Shown here: one piece after another, positions 13,502 to 26,325 of the stretch
Layout: each line of letters opens with the position of its first letter
Numbering within the stretch: position 1 is the stretch's first letter
From: Seiridium cupressi
Lineage: Eukaryota; Ascomycota; Sordariomycetes; Amphisphaeriales; Sporocadaceae
Direction of reading: 5' to 3'
Length of the DNA: 64,000 nt
Assembly: GCA_036674765.1 (NCBI GenBank)
Contig: JARVKI010000074.1
Span: 124,001 to 188,000 of the forward strand
The notes under the pieces: model-generated
What the model was told of the DNA's origin: nothing
Seen by the model: only the letters and a program-made list of their open reading frames with translations
The model's database searches: none
Program-made: the position numbers and the translations under genes

Positions 13502-14751
13502 GGTGTTGGTGCTGTAGACGGAATGCCTGAGACAACGGACGGGAAACGGACTCGTCATATTTTGCCCACCACACAAGCCCGCTAATGTTTATCATGCGAT
13601 TAAAGGAAAACTTGGTTACGGAGAGCAAAAAATTGGTACGGTGTTTCGGAGTCTAATGCATTCTTTGGCCCTCTTGAGTGCAGGGTGTTCACTCAATAAA
13701 CATATTCTGGTTGGTCGCTTGCGGCTCATCAAAAACATTCATCGCTCCTCAAACATATGCTAGACTTTGACCGGCGATTGACAAGCAATTGATGAACCAG
13801 ACAGTTTTCGGGGCTGCGTTGTGCTTTGTTATCAACAGGTTTATGGCGAAGAACGTACCACGATCGTCATCACTGGCGCCTGGCATTCCTCTGGAGCCAC
13901 CGAGCGAACAGACCTCATATTGTCCATTATATGTGGCAGAAAATGCATTGCCTTCGGGCGCATGTAAATAAGGATGGAGAGCCTCTCGCTCAGGTTGAGC
14001 TGTGATTTTGTTTACATGTCATTTTGCTCTTGTGTAGAATGAGAGAACCGAGTTATCTGAGAACTATGACCGAAAACGGTCGTGCGTACAAACACCGAAC
14101 AAAGAAAGAAGGGGTTTCATCTGCACTAGTATACTTCCCGAGACACAACCAAAGCTATTCGCCAGTAACCATAAAGCATGGCGTTGCGTTGTCTGCATGT
14201 GGCCCACACAGCCAGCAGTAGTGACCATGTCCCCTCACTATCACGCTTTTCTGTTTCTTTTGTCTCCGGGCTTGAGGCTGCCTGTCTGTCTCTCACATAA
14301 TGGGCAAGGCACATCCCCAGCTCCGTAGCAAAAGTATAAGGTCATTGACCATAAGAACCCCAAGATCATTGTCTAGTAGCTCCTTGAATAGAAAGGGGCC
14401 GCCGTTGCTCACAAAGAAGCGGAAGAACAATACCGTCTGCCAACAAGCCCTTGGTCCTATGCTATCATCTTGTCTTGCCCTATCCCTCCTCATTAATGTA
14501 TCTTCCTTTTTTTTTCCCCCCCTTCATACTCCTTCCGATTAACCATCATAAGATCCCCACTTTCTCAGAATAGCCAAGAATCCTGCAGTCACCAGTCTTG
14601 GTTCTCCTCAGATGCCCGGACCCCTAGAGCCAGTAGTCCGCCCTGTCACATCTACTGCTGTCCTGTCACGCCGTTTGTCTGGGCTGCCTTGCCTGACCTC
14701 CAACCTTGCCCAACCACACTCACATCTGTGGAGAAGAGTATTCCAAACAAT
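13502..14751. other. Intergenic, no gene recognised
   Basis: 3' flank of RVB1 and promoter/leader of the HMG-box gene. A polypyrimidine tract lies around 14503-14525. Frames here are short and domain-free. Confidence 0.55.
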
Positions 14752-17656
14752 ATGACAGATGTTGCTGCCACGCCCGACTCCTCCAACAACGATCATCACC
14801 GCTATCACCGTCAATCTGACTCCATATCGGCTTCCTCGACGACGGGATCAGAACATTCCTCTTCAGCGCCTTCAACCACGACCGTCACTACGGCGGCCTC
14901 TCACCAGTACCCAGAACAACCGGTGAGCCGGCCGGTAATGGCAACAGCAAGCTCTTCTCGCACACCATTGCCTCACGATGGATTATCAGTATCATCTCGA
15001 GACGATTACCACTCAGCTCACAATTTCCAGCAGAACGGAGCGGACCATCGAGAACTATCTCGACGGCCAACGCCTCTGATGAATCCAACAGCGGGAGCAA
15101 CACACCCTGTTCATGATCCCTTTAGTGACCATCCTTCCGCAGCTCCGGCAGACGAACGATATAGACCCACGGCCCGTAAGAGAGCAGCCTCGATCAGTAT
15201 TGACGAAGCGAACAAGCACCCACGAATCCAAGACCTCAGTCTCTACACACCTGCAAGCTCGCAGTCATCAGCATTTGTTAGTGGACCCGGCGAGTCGAGG
15301 GAGCTGATTTGTCTCTGTACCAAAGCACCCAAGGTACCGAGACCTAGGAATGGTACGTTTGTTATTTCTCCTGTTATGCTTCCTCCTTATGTTGCTGTCT
15401 AATCATGCCCGCTTCTCGCCGTCATTCTCCAAGTTTCTGCTCCAGATGATTGTTTGAGCTTTTCCCTTCCCTGGACTCGATTCCTGCCCTCGGATCGTTT
15501 TGATTGCATTTGATGGGAAAGCAAGCGCTTGTCTTTGCGCTGTATCCATGTCCTGAGACGGGCGAACGGCGAGCTCGGGAAGGGCTTCTTTGTTTCGCTT
15601 CCCGTTGTGCTGTGTCAGGGAGCGTCAAAGGGGGTTGGTGACCCTAAAGATTTTGCTATCTATCAAATCTCGTCTTGCCGACTTTTCATCTGTCCATTGC
15701 CAGGCACGGCACATTCAACTATTCCCCTTTCGTTCAACCGCGGTCGAATATTGTGTTCGGAATCAATACACTCGAATCTTTGTGTCACTAACACTAGATG
15801 CCTCTCAAACAGCATTCATTCTCTACCGGCAGCATCATCAGGCCTCGGTCGCGGCGCAGCACCCAGGTCTTGCAAACCCGGAGATTTCCAAACTCATAGG
15901 CGAGCAGTGGCGAGAGCAACCGGAAGAAGTCAAGGACTCGTGGAAACGTCTGGCAGAGGAGGAGAAACTCCGCCATCAGCGCCAGTATCCAGACTACCGG
16001 TACCAGCCGAGACGGGGTGGTAAGAACGGAGCGAACGGGAAGCCGACTCCTGGAGCAGGAGGGGACGACCCGGGACGTTGTCAGAAGTGCGGTGGAAGGT
16101 TCATCGCCACGCCGAGGACACCTAACACACCGTTCAACATGGCCATTACACCTGCGTTTGCGAAGCCTATGGCTGCAGGACTGCCTCAAGGATTACCAGG
16201 AAGCGGTGGGGGATATCCGGCATCTGGGCCTATGATACATGATCCAAACTCGAGGGTCATCGAGACGGATCATCTGACGAGACGCAGGAGCAATACGAGT
16301 ACGATGAACGCAGAACCCCACGGACGACGGTACACACAACCATATCTCGGAGACATTAACGAAGATTATGCCATGATGAGTCCGACCGCGCCGCCGCACA
16401 AGAGGCAACGGTACAATAATGGACCGGCAGGAGGATACATTCCTACTAGCCCACCTTTCGCCTACGGACCTCAACTTGGCGATTCCAGATCTCGTGGGTT
16501 GAGTGCTAGTGGTCCACCCATGATTGGTGCGGGATTTGGCCCAGCTCTGCTACCTCGACCACCACCTCAGCAGCAGTACGTCCCGACCCACATGCAGCCG
16601 CCGCCACGGCCAAGTATATCGTACCCCCAGGCCGCACCAGTTCATATACACACAGGTGGTGCAGGCCCTGGCTTTGATGAATCACTACGGCTACCCCCTC
16701 TGCAGACACAGATGCCCAACTCACCCACCATGAACTCGGAGGCCAGTAGCCTGACCTCCACGACGTCGACTCAACACACTGGGCTTGGTATCATGAATTC
16801 CAACGCACCGCCACTGCCGTCTTCGTCCAGAGCCCATTCGCTACCGCCAAATCAGCGGCCGCCGTGGCTCTTCAGACTGGATATGCTGCGTGCCATCAGT
16901 CCCCCCCTCAAGCCTCCTGGCCCAGGCATATCCCCGTTTGAGATGCGGGGTCCAATCATTGCTCTTGAAGGCGCTGCGCCTAGTATACTCAAGGAGATCA
17001 CGGCCGTTGTGGAGAAAGCCTTGTCTGTGTCTGGAGAATGCGCCGTTAAGACCTGGGCTGATGCCGAAGTGACCGAATCACCCAACGGTGAAACAAACGG
17101 GACATTGGATGCAACGGTATTCGATAAGAGTAAACAAGAAACAAGAAGCTTTACCAGTCCGGTCGCCAGATTCCAGAGCAACATGCTGAAGTGGCATCGC
17201 ACATCAGAAGAGCTGGTGGAATACATCACGCACCACCCACCTCCCAAGTCTGATCAGTCGATCCACGAAGTGGAGCTGGGCAAACCATGGTCGTCGAAGC
17301 TTCCCGTCGCAGTTCTCAGCACTGGATACTCCCTTACCGTCACAGACCGCTGCGCGGCCAGTTTGCACATTGCTGACGCATACCGGCCAGATGACCACTG
17401 GCGCTGGGTCGCGACCATGTGGCGTGGGATTGTTGGACCGGACTTGACCATCTACGTCAAGCAGTGTGCAGAGGATGAAATGAGAGTGGCCCAGGTCGTC
17501 GACTTTGCCAGCTCGGGAATTCTGATTGTCAGGGTTGCCGAGAGCAAGGGATGTGCGGATGTCTCAGGAGTGGTGGACGAGAAGTTGGAAAGACGGCTTG
17601 GATTTGAGATCATGGAGTGGGTGAGAAGTGGCCAATTTGGAAGGAGGTCTGCCTAG
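14752..17656 (+). CDS. HMG-box transcription factor (MATA_HMG/Rox1 type)
   Basis: Two exons, 14752-15352 and 15813-17656, give 814 aa. The first ATG in frame is at 14752; further upstream the frame has only non-ATG starts. The HMG box spans about residues 194-265, beginning PRPRNAFILYRQHH and continuing through ISKLIGEQWREQPEE, the pattern of fungal mating-type-like HMG domains that bend AT-rich DNA. The 460-bp intron (GTACGT to ACAG) splits the Ala codon of the NAFILYR motif and is far longer than others here. After the box there is a CQKC pair, then a long Pro/Ser/Gly-rich region (about 300-460). A conserved-looking C-terminal region (about 470-814) ends in a hydrophobic, folded part. The N-terminal 190 residues are Ser/Thr/His-rich. 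Likely a nuclear regulator; target genes are unknown. Relatives include repressors such as Rox1 and sexual-development factors. Confidence 0.88.
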
Positions 17657-18415
17657 AGAGATTGGTATTGGTATTGGATGGGAAAGGGCGAAGGCCGGGA
17701 GGTGTTTGGTTGGAGGCGTTGAGATGATTTATTTACCTGGGAGATACTGTAGTCGGCAATGGCGGTTTTGTGAGCAGGGCCTCGGCTTTGGACATAGCAC
17801 AAGGTTTGCAGCGCAGCATCCAAGCAGCGGTGTAAATCGACCTTACATATACACTCAAGATGTATCTTTTCGTAGTCTCAACAAAATTCATAATCTCTCT
17901 GACAAAGATTCATCTGAACCTGAGACTTGGGAGGTTGTCGAACCTTACACTGGAACTCCAGGTCTAGGGGTCTTTTTCTTCGACTATTCCGCCAGTAGAC
18001 CCGACGTTCTATTCTGATCGAAGAACATGTTTCCTATCAATATCGACCCGGTCCACATGATGGAGAATTGCGTATCCCAAATCCTTTTTGCCATATTTGA
18101 TGAACAGCTCAAGTGTCTGGTATGGTGTGTAGCTAATGTAGACGCCTCAGTTAATCAAGTGGGGCATGCCTCAATATACGGTTTGCGCCAGCGCTAGTTC
18201 GCACTAACACTGTACTGGACGTCGCGCGTCAGGGGGTACCAGGGACAGGGCAAGCTTCAACAAAGAAACGCGGTTAAACACAGCGTAATAACGACACATC
18301 ACCAAACCCACGGCAACTTACAACGACAAGCTTCCAGGATTTGTCACAGCAACAAGGCGCCCACTGCCACGGATCAAACCATGCACTAGACCGATAGGAG
18401 ACGGATTTGCCCACC
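17657..18415. other. Intergenic, no gene recognised
   Basis: 3' flank of the HMG gene, then the promoter and leader of dynactin. No domain-bearing frame. Confidence 0.6.
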
Positions 18416-21400
18416 ATGTCGACGCGCTTCAAGGTCGGGCAGACCGTCGAGATCAATGCCGACGGTCGACATGCAATCGTCAAGTTCGTCGGCCCCGCGA
18501 GCTTCGCCCCCGGCGAATGGATCGGTCTGGAGCTCGAGGACGACTCGGGCAAGAATGATGGCTCAGTGCAGGGCGTACGGTACTTTGACTGCGAGATGGG
18601 CAGGGGTATGTTCGTCAAGCCGCCCGTGGTGACCGTCATCAGGGAGGCTCCCGCGCCAAAGCCGAAGCCCGCCGCTGCGAGAACTGGTAGAACGAGTGTG
18701 GTGACTGGCCGGCCGAGCTCGATTGGAACTGATCCGACGGCTGCTAGACGCATGAGTCTGAATGCCCCGAGCCCGAGCCCGGTTCGGTCCCGTCCGTCGA
18801 GCATCGCCATGTCCAGGGTATGCTCAGCTCCAATCCAAGTATCTTAGGTGTATTTACTGACTTATGCTTTTTTCCCCTGCAGTCTCCCACTAGGCCCGAG
18901 AGACCGAGCCTGGCGACTGCCGCCTCCTCCACGGCTACCTCCCGAACCGGGACACCATCAGGCGCGCCGGCGAGGAAACTGTCCTCCGCGACTCGACCGT
19001 CAGTTGGAGGAGCAAGATCATCTATGGGCCCTCCTGCTCCCCCTGATCCTCTGAAAAGAAGACCTTCCAACGCGGCATCCTCAAGCACAGCTGCTGCGAC
19101 AAGGCCTACAGCTGCAAGACCACTTTCGGGTCGTCAATCGCTAGCACCAACAAGCCGAGGTGGCCGAGGTCGCCCGGGTGCAGGAAGAGTATTATCGACA
19201 GACTCATCTGGCAACGAGAGCCCGGCAAACATATCTGCGCTTGCTTCCCCCGCAAAGAGCGATGAAGACATCAGCCCAGTGCAGGCAAGGACACAAGCCC
19301 TCAACCGACTCACAGCCGGTGGCTCTGGTTCCGCCGCTGCTGCACCGACAACTTCAAGAACGAAAACGACTGCTTCTGGTAGACCATCGGCGGCAGCCAA
19401 TAACGCTGCTTTGAGGGAGAACGAGGACCTGAAGACTAAGTTGAGGATCTTGGAATCGAAGAGAACAGAGGACAAGGAACAGTTGAAGCAGCTCGAGAGG
19501 CTACAAGAACAACTCGCAAGATATCAGACCATAAACAAAAAAGTGGAAGAAAAGTTCATGAAAGCGCAGCAAGAGGCAAAAGATGCACAACAACAGCTCA
19601 AGGACGCCCAAGCCAGGTTGAGTAGCATAGACGACATGCAAGCAGAGCATGAGTCGACCATGGAACTCTTGCTGTTGGACAAAGAGGTTGCTGAGGAGGA
19701 GTCGGAGCACTACCAGCTTGAACTAGATTCTCTGAAATCCAGGCTGGAAGAGCTTGAACTTGAAAATGAAGTCCTCCGATTGGAGAATACCGAATTCGAG
19801 CAGGACGTGACGGCGGAGGAGAAAACCAGCGACAACTGGATTGCCCTGCAGAAAAAGAACGAGCTGTACTACCAAGCCATTATTACACTTCATGATAAAT
19901 TGGAGACGCAGAACGAGAAGACAAGTGCTGAAATCAAGGCCTTGAAGCAGGACCTGGAGGACTTTGACGAGGTCAAGCAAGAATTTGCTATCGCCAAGGA
20001 ACAATTGCTCGAGGCGGAAGATCGCAGCAACCATCTCAAGGGACAGCTTGAGGATGCCCTGGGCGCCGAAGAGATCATCGAGAAGCTCAGCGAGGACAAT
20101 GCGGCACAGAGTGATGCAATTGCCTCGCTCCGGGACACCATCAGGGACCTGGAAGAGCTGAAGGAGATCAATGACGAGCTGGAGATTAATCATCTCGAGC
20201 ATGAAAAGGAACTTGAAAAGATCATCGAATCCAGGGACAGCAACATCTTCAGGCTTACACAACAGATGGCGGACCAAAACAAGGACATCGACGACATGGA
20301 GTACACTATCGGCAGATTCAAGGAGCTCGTCTCAAATCTGCAGAAAGATCTGGAGGATATGGAAACCTCGAACGCCATGAATGAAGCTGAATCTGAGCAG
20401 ATCAACAGCAAGTCGAGGGAGCTGCTGGATCTCAACCAGAAATTACAGATCAACGCAGCCAAGACACAGGCCAAGACGATCGAACTGGAGCTAGAACGTA
20501 TGCAGGCTGCGGAGGCGAAGCTGCATCTTGAGATTGTCACCCTGTTCCTGCCAGAGAGCTATGACCAGGACAAGAATTCCGTCCAAGCTCTTCTCAAGTT
20601 CATGCAGATGGGAGTCAAGACTGACATGCTCGCTACCTTTGTGAAGGAGCGCATCAGCGGGAAAGGCCACCCTGGTCACGAGGATGATATTTTTACGGGC
20701 TGCAATGCTATCAACAAGCTCACGTGGGTGTCGGCCATGTGCAAGCGCTTTTCCAATCACATCCAGCACTGCTCGCTGGAGGAATTTGCTACGTACGAGG
20801 GCGCCACATGGGAACTGGCACCTGTGGACAATAAACTCACCACGTGGATTGATAACCTCCAGAAGGGCGGAGGCGAGATGCAGTTGAAGGAGTATGCTGA
20901 GGTATTATCGCGCTCGATCAAACTTCTCGAACATTTAGCTGAGCAGCACATCTCGGAAACCCCGGCAACGGCTGCGGACAAGATGCAGATGGAGACCATC
21001 CTCGCACAGGGTTACCTGGAATCAGCAGCAACTACATTCTCCACGATGAGGGAAATGGTACAGAGGGCGTTACCGCTCAATCCGGAAGTCGAGGTCGATG
21101 AGCCGTGGCAGTTCTTTGATGGCAAGGTAGATTTTGCCATAAATCAGACGAAGAGTGCCAAGGTTATTGTCAGCAAGGCGCTGCGGTCACTAGGAGATCT
21201 TGAGAAGCGAAGCCTTGCGCTGAACCCTGACGATGCCACTAGCTTCGAAGAAGCTGCAAATGTGGCCCAGAAACTCGCAGAGATGGCACAAGCCATCGCT
21301 TTGGCTGTCCATGCTCTGACATCAGAGGACGATCGTGCTGAACCCCTCACATATTCCGAGGTATCGAAGACTATTCACCAAGTTGTCCGGAATGAATTCA

Positions 21401-22482
21401 AGGCAGAAGAATCAACGCTGCTGTCGTCTTATCAAGCAGGAGTCCGCGTCCTCACTACCCAGGCCACGGATCTTGCAGCTCTGTGCGCCGATCTATCACA
21501 AACGCAGGAGTTCGAAAGGCCCGAGGCACCATGGAAGCTGCGTGCTCAAGAAATCAAGAAACTCAAGATCAAACCTGTGGATATCGAAGAGGAGCTACAG
21601 CAGCTGAAGGAGCAGTACAACGAAGCCCGCCTCGCCATCGCTGTCCGCGAGGAAAGCCTCTCAACATCAGCACTCCGCATCGAAACACTTGAAGCGCGTT
21701 ACCGCGACTCCCAGAACAAAGCTTCTCGAATTACAGACATGGAAGCCCAGGTCCTGGATGCACAGGCCAACATGGCAAAGCTCAAGGACGACATTGAAAA
21801 ACAGGATCGTGAGCTCAAGGCTCTCGAGTCGGATCGGGACAAATGGAAGAAGGTGGCTGGCGACAGCCGCGTACTGAACGCGGACGCGACTACCAAGGCC
21901 GGCCGCGAACAGGCTGTCGCCACACAGCGCGAGATTGATGTATTGCAGAATGACATTTCGAGCTTGCAAGCGGCCGTACGTTATCTACGGGAGGACAACA
22001 GACGGGCAAGGACCACCGAGCAGGCTGCCTACGACTGGCTGACAGAGCCGCTGAAGAAACGGGCCCCCGTCGCCGAGCAGCGCCGCAACCTCGTGGTAGC
22101 TGAGGGCAAGGATGTCCTGAGCGAGCTTCTTCACATGGCTGGAAATGCCAGGGTGTACGATCTCAAGACTTTACCCGAAGACAAGATGGCATGGCGACCC
22201 GCGCGCATGACGCCACAGCACCATGCTGCCAAACTGGCAGAGGACTTGGCTGCCTGGAAAAGCTGGCAGAACGCAGTGGTGGGCAAAGCAAAGACTGTGA
22301 CTAGTGTACAGACGGGGAGGAGAGAAGGTGCTGAAAGGAGAGAACTTGAGAGGAAGCGAGCTGCCAGACTACGGATTCAATTGCCCGACGAGAATGGCAA
22401 AGTCATTCATGGCCACGGCGACGTACAAATTGTCGGAAGCCGAGAGTGGGAGGGCCTACAAGGGCGGTTGGGCGTTGTCTAA
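18416..22482 (+). CDS. Dynactin large subunit p150Glued
   Basis: Two exons, 18416-18817 and 18883-22482, encode 1333 aa, in the range of fungal p150Glued (Neurospora ro-3, yeast Nip100). The start is the ATG in a good context at 18416 (ccaccATG). The 65-bp intron runs GTATGC to CTGCAG. The CAP-Gly domain covers about residues 5-70, with the EB1/tubulin-binding motif GKNDG at 45-49 and the aromatic/Gly core FAPGEWIGLEL. A basic Ser/Pro/Arg-rich region (about 80-310) can add microtubule binding. Long coiled coils follow at about 325-680, the part that binds dynein intermediate chain, and again near 1030-1190. Between and after them is a helical dynactin domain (about 680-1000). The protein links dynein to cargo and microtubules for retrograde transport and nuclear positioning in hyphae. 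Confidence 0.95.
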
Positions 22483-22894
22483 GTGATTATAATCCAGAAA
22501 GAAGGGGAGGGACCACCTAGTTTGTAAATTCTGTACAAATGGGGAGGGGTAGTGATGCCAGCGTATAAACTCGGGCGATCTTGCACGTGCAGATACTAGC
22601 CATTGATACCCAATATCATTTGTTGCATCAAAACCAAAAAGAATCTCGTCTCGTTACTGAAGTCATCAACTCGAGTCGGGAAAACGGTCCCTGGGGTTGT
22701 GGGTTGGCTTGCTGTATGAAACCTGATTTAGACATTCCTCGAGTATGTGGTATGCTCTATGGGATTCTTCTTGACCTCGTCTCCGAAGGTTATGGTATCA
22801 CTCTCCCATAGGTCCTCTCGTCACACACTCCATCATTTAAATCCTGATACCGTCCCCCTGAGGAGCAGACTTTGAACGTCTCTGCAGGAACGGC
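22483..22894. other. Spacer between convergent dynactin and SRP19 genes
   Basis: 412 bp between two convergent stop codons. It should hold both 3' untranslated ends; no gene seen. Confidence 0.6.
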
Positions 22895-23776
22895 CTACTT
22901 CTTTCCCTTCTTCTTCTCTTTCTTGCCACTCTGCTCTATCTGACCGGCACTTCCACTCGGCCCAGCACCGCCTCCACCCATGCCGCCCAGCATATTCATC
23001 ATATCCGCCATGCCTCCCATGCCCCCGGGACCGCCCGGAGCCCCGCCCATGCCGCCCATCTCCTTCATCATATCCCTAAGCGCATTTTCGCTGACCCCGC
23101 CGCCAGTCATAGCGCTGCTGTACGCAGGGACATACTCGTTGATCTTCCAGCTCTTGGGCACGGCAGGCTTCGGCCACTTGTCCTCGTCATTGGGGTGTCC
23201 CGGCAAGCCGGGGATGCGCACTGTCCTCAGGCCAGCCGACCGCTCGCCCGTCGGGTTCTTGCGCAGGTGCTCTGCCACGAGGATGTACAGGTGGTGCTTG
23301 TTCTTGATCTCCTTGGCGTAGGGGTTGGCCGGGTCCTTGAGGTTCACGCGCACCCGGCCGGGGTTCGCCCAGTCCTGCGGGTGCGTCTTCATGGCCTCGA
23401 AGACGGGGCTGACGCGCAGCGAAGCGCAGGCCGTCGCGATCTCGCGCGCAAGAGGGTTCTTGACGGCGAGGTGCGAGGGCACGCGGCGGCCCTCGGCCCG
23501 CGTGCGCGAGGCGTCAAAGTAGATGGGGTACAGGCATTGGTAGCCGGCGACGTCGGACTGCTGGAGGCCCTGGCCGGGGGCGGTGGTGCCGGGGAAGAGG
23601 CTGGGCTGTCCGAAGGCTGGGCCTGGCTGTTGGGACGACGACGAGGAGGCCGGCTTGGACGCAGCGGGCGGGGCTTTGGCGCGCAGGATGTCGGTCTCGA
23701 CGAAGTCGTCAATGTCGCCCTCGGAGGGGTCGGACAGGTCGCTGTCGGAAACTTCTTCTATGCGGGCGTGGGACAT
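22895..23776 (-). CDS. Signal recognition particle subunit SRP19 (Sec65)
   Basis: Single exon of 293 aa starting at the ATG at 23776. The SRP19 domain lies at about residues 78-180 and contains the motif CLYPIYFDASRTRAEGRRV and the loop around HLAVKNPLAREIA, which bind helices 6 and 8 of SRP RNA. An acidic N-terminal extension (SDSDLSDPSEGDIDDF) and a Gly/Met-rich tail (about 230-275) precede a Lys-rich end (KKEKKKGKK). These fungal extensions make it much longer than human SRP19 (144 aa) and closer to yeast Sec65. The protein assembles in the nucleolus on SRP RNA and allows SRP54 binding, so it acts in co-translational targeting to the ER. It is convergent with dynactin. Very GC-rich third codon positions create a 225-aa antisense shadow. 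Confidence 0.93.
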   Translation of the reverse strand: MSHARIEEVSDSDLSDPSEGDIDDFVETDILRAKAPPAASKPASSSSSQQPGPAFGQPSLFPGTTAPGQGLQQSDVAGYQCLYPIYFDASRTRAEGRRVPSHLAVKNPLAREIATACASLRVSPVFEAMKTHPQDWANPGRVRVNLKDPANPYAKEIKNKHHLYILVAEHLRKNPTGERSAGLRTVRIPGLPGHPNDEDKWPKPAVPKSWKINEYVPAYSSAMTGGGVSENALRDMMKEMGGMGGAPGGPGGMGGMADMMNMLGGMGGGGAGPSGSAGQIEQSGKKEKKKGKK

Positions 23777-23900
23777 GTTGGCGGCGCTGGAGCTGGACTT
23801 GTGATTTTACACGAGTTTTGGCATTTCACTCCCCATGGCCGCGAATTGCGCTTTTGGTGGGGGTGCAGCTAATCGACGTGGGTGGAGGTTCAATGTGGGG

Positions 23901-23926
23901 TAGATTACATACATGTATGTAATCTA
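23901..23926. repeat. Perfect 26-bp palindrome
   Basis: Two 13-base arms are exact reverse complements with no spacer; the centre is ACATGT at 23911-23916. It lies 125 bp before the SRP19 start codon, at the border of an AT-rich island. It could extrude as a cruciform, bind a dimeric factor, or be the remnant of a mobile-element end. Confidence 0.85.
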
Positions 23927-25951
23927 AGTACCTCGTACCTAAATGTAGTCACTTCTTATTAGTATACTACGTAGAGCTCCCATGGATGATAATCGAATGG
24001 CGGCACGCTAGAACTTTACGAGTTAATATGTAGATTCACATACAGATGAACAAGGTATATACATATTGCCTAGTTAAAGAGGTAACCGTTATTTGCCACC
24101 TGATATGTAGATTCCTTATTATTTTGTATGACAACTTACATGTTAGCTTATTTAAGTCAAGCGTGGCGCCGTTCGGTTATCATCCCTGAGGGCTGTAGTA
24201 GTTTAGGAGCGCGGCTCGGGCGGGGTCTTGGTCTGGGAGCTTCATTTATGGTATGTGCTCTAGCTATATTCCAATGTACCTAAGGTTACTTGAAAATATG
24301 AACGACCATAATGTGGGTCGCTGCCTTCATCTTAGATTCCATCTTGTGCTACCTCGTGATTCTTGGTCCGTGTCATTTTCCCTCTGAGATTGGCTATGGT
24401 TCGATCGGTTATCGTCCGAACTTGGAGGAGAGGCGAATGGTTCACGCGAGTTGGTGGTTGCTTCCCCTGACGATCAACCTCTCATTGCTCGTCACAATGG
24501 CCGGAGCAGCATCCAAGCCCTGAGGAATGGTTTGCTGGGCAAGATAAGACGGTGAAAAATGATAGGCCAGTGAGCGCGATGCGAGCTGGTGGCTGTCTTC
24601 ACCATGTCCTTCCGCACCATGGATTGACGTCACGGGCGACTGGCCGAAATATACAAAGAGGAGGATGTCGCGGCTGCGTGGAAATGACCAACAGCCTCAA
24701 TTCTGGGCCTTTTCGACAGCGCTGGGGGGAGGGGGGGTAAAACACGGTAGCGAGAGCGCAGGAATACAGCGCCTGCATATGAGCAAACTGTCGCGAACAT
24801 GGTCTGTGGGGTCGCAATGGAGAGTCGCTGTCTCCTGCTAATACTGACGAGGTTGCTCTGCGCTGACGACCATCCGGGCCTGTTATTCGCAGTGGCCGAC
24901 CACGTCGTCATACTGGGGAGCACTGGCCTCGCGAACTGCAGTCAGTATTGGCGAGCACAACATCATGGGCAACCATGCTGTCGGCGCATCGATTGATTCA
25001 CAGGCGAACCCCGGGGCATTCGGTGCGCTCTTCACATGACCAGAGCCTTCCCCCGTCGGAGTTTGGGCTGGAATCAGGTTTTGCACGCCAGCACTCGAAG
25101 GACCGAGAGGTTCGCTGCAGGGCACGGACGCCCTCTCTACCCCAGCGCAAATGTCGCGGTGATCGCTTGCGGCGGTTGCTTCCGAATAGGGCGGAGTGCC
25201 CGCCGGGGTTCTGCATGATGAGATGAATTTCAACGCCGTGCCTGATGGTCTGCAGGGCTTCGAGACGCCCGGGATAAGGGGAAATTGATTTTCATGTTTC
25301 GAGAAAGCGAATGCGTGCCTGGGGTTGTTGACGCTTGGCGGCGGCCAAACATGACAGTTTCCACGTTGCCATTCCCTGCGGAGTCGGGAAGTAGGTAGCT
25401 ATGCAATCTGTATTGCAATATGGAATGCGTGGCGTCCCTATTAGCCGTTGCAGCGTGGTAGCTGAAGGCCGGCACCTGGCTCCGGGCTCGAAGTGGAACT
25501 TGATGCAACTTGTGCACATGAGTAATACTGCTACAGTATAGCATGTGTACATAGTAAAGCTGTGGGCTCCCAGCGCACAGGTACAGTATGCAGGATGGGG
25601 ACCATATAACGTTTGTGGGTTGCGCAATCCGTGCTTTAAGCATAATCATCTGTTCCACATGCGGCTGCATCAACCGCGGACAGTTATACTCGATTGGTGG
25701 GACGCTCCGACTCCGCTACCTCGACGCGAAATTCCACGTGCTTAGCCCCTCTAGCCAATCACTTCCCAACGATTACCAAGGAACCTTCCACTTTGGACGG
25801 AGTTGTGCGTCCGTGCATAAGTATACTCAAGTCCCAGGCCCCCTGGCTTGTGTCCGGCTTCTGCCCGTGGAAGCAGCCCGAGCTGGCGAGATCTCTCAAC
25901 GTCGTATGAGATCTGAAATGGCCCTTTTGGCCATACACGACCCAGAACGCC

Positions 25952-25967
25952 CACACACACACACACA
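25952..25967. repeat. (CA)8 microsatellite
   Basis: Eight CA units, followed after tgt by a C10 run at 25971-25980. Located about 360 bp before the Pth11-like start. Confidence 0.9.
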
Positions 25968-26325
25968 TGTCCCCCCCCCCGAGTCCCTTTACGCATACGT
26001 CCCAGCCTGGTGGCTGTCTGGGAGCGAACCCTTGTCGCAGCCAGCCCAACCTTTTTTCCCCTCTCGCTTCGCCAGAGCCGAGCGGTGTCAACTGCTAGAA
26101 ATGGCGACGACATACTCTGGAGACCTGCCCCATAAAGCCATGCCCTTTCCGCTCCTTCCCAATGACTCGGGGCTGCCCCAATATCGCTATATACGTGGCC
26201 GCCACGAGGTCATCTCGCTCGCTTCCTCTCGGTTAACTGCCGGAAGCCGCCGTAATTATTTCCTTCGCAGAGCCTCTTGCTTCTGTTCCTGTCATTTCTG
26301 AGCCACGCACCACGCACTGCATACC

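Larger units (their letters stand above)
23777..26325. other. 2.5 kb gene-poor spacer
   Basis: Promoter side of both SRP19 (-) and the Pth11-like gene (+). From about 23890 to 24310 it is AT-rich and includes a perfect 26-bp palindrome. The rest is of normal composition. A 237-aa open frame starting with ATG at 25588 and ending at 26301 has no recognisable domain and includes a (CA)8 repeat and a C10 run, so I do not call it a gene. Confidence 0.5.

Noticed and set aside
23195..23872. 225-aa plus-strand frame over SRP19
   Set aside because: High third-position GC of SRP19 removes stops in the opposite frame; no domain.
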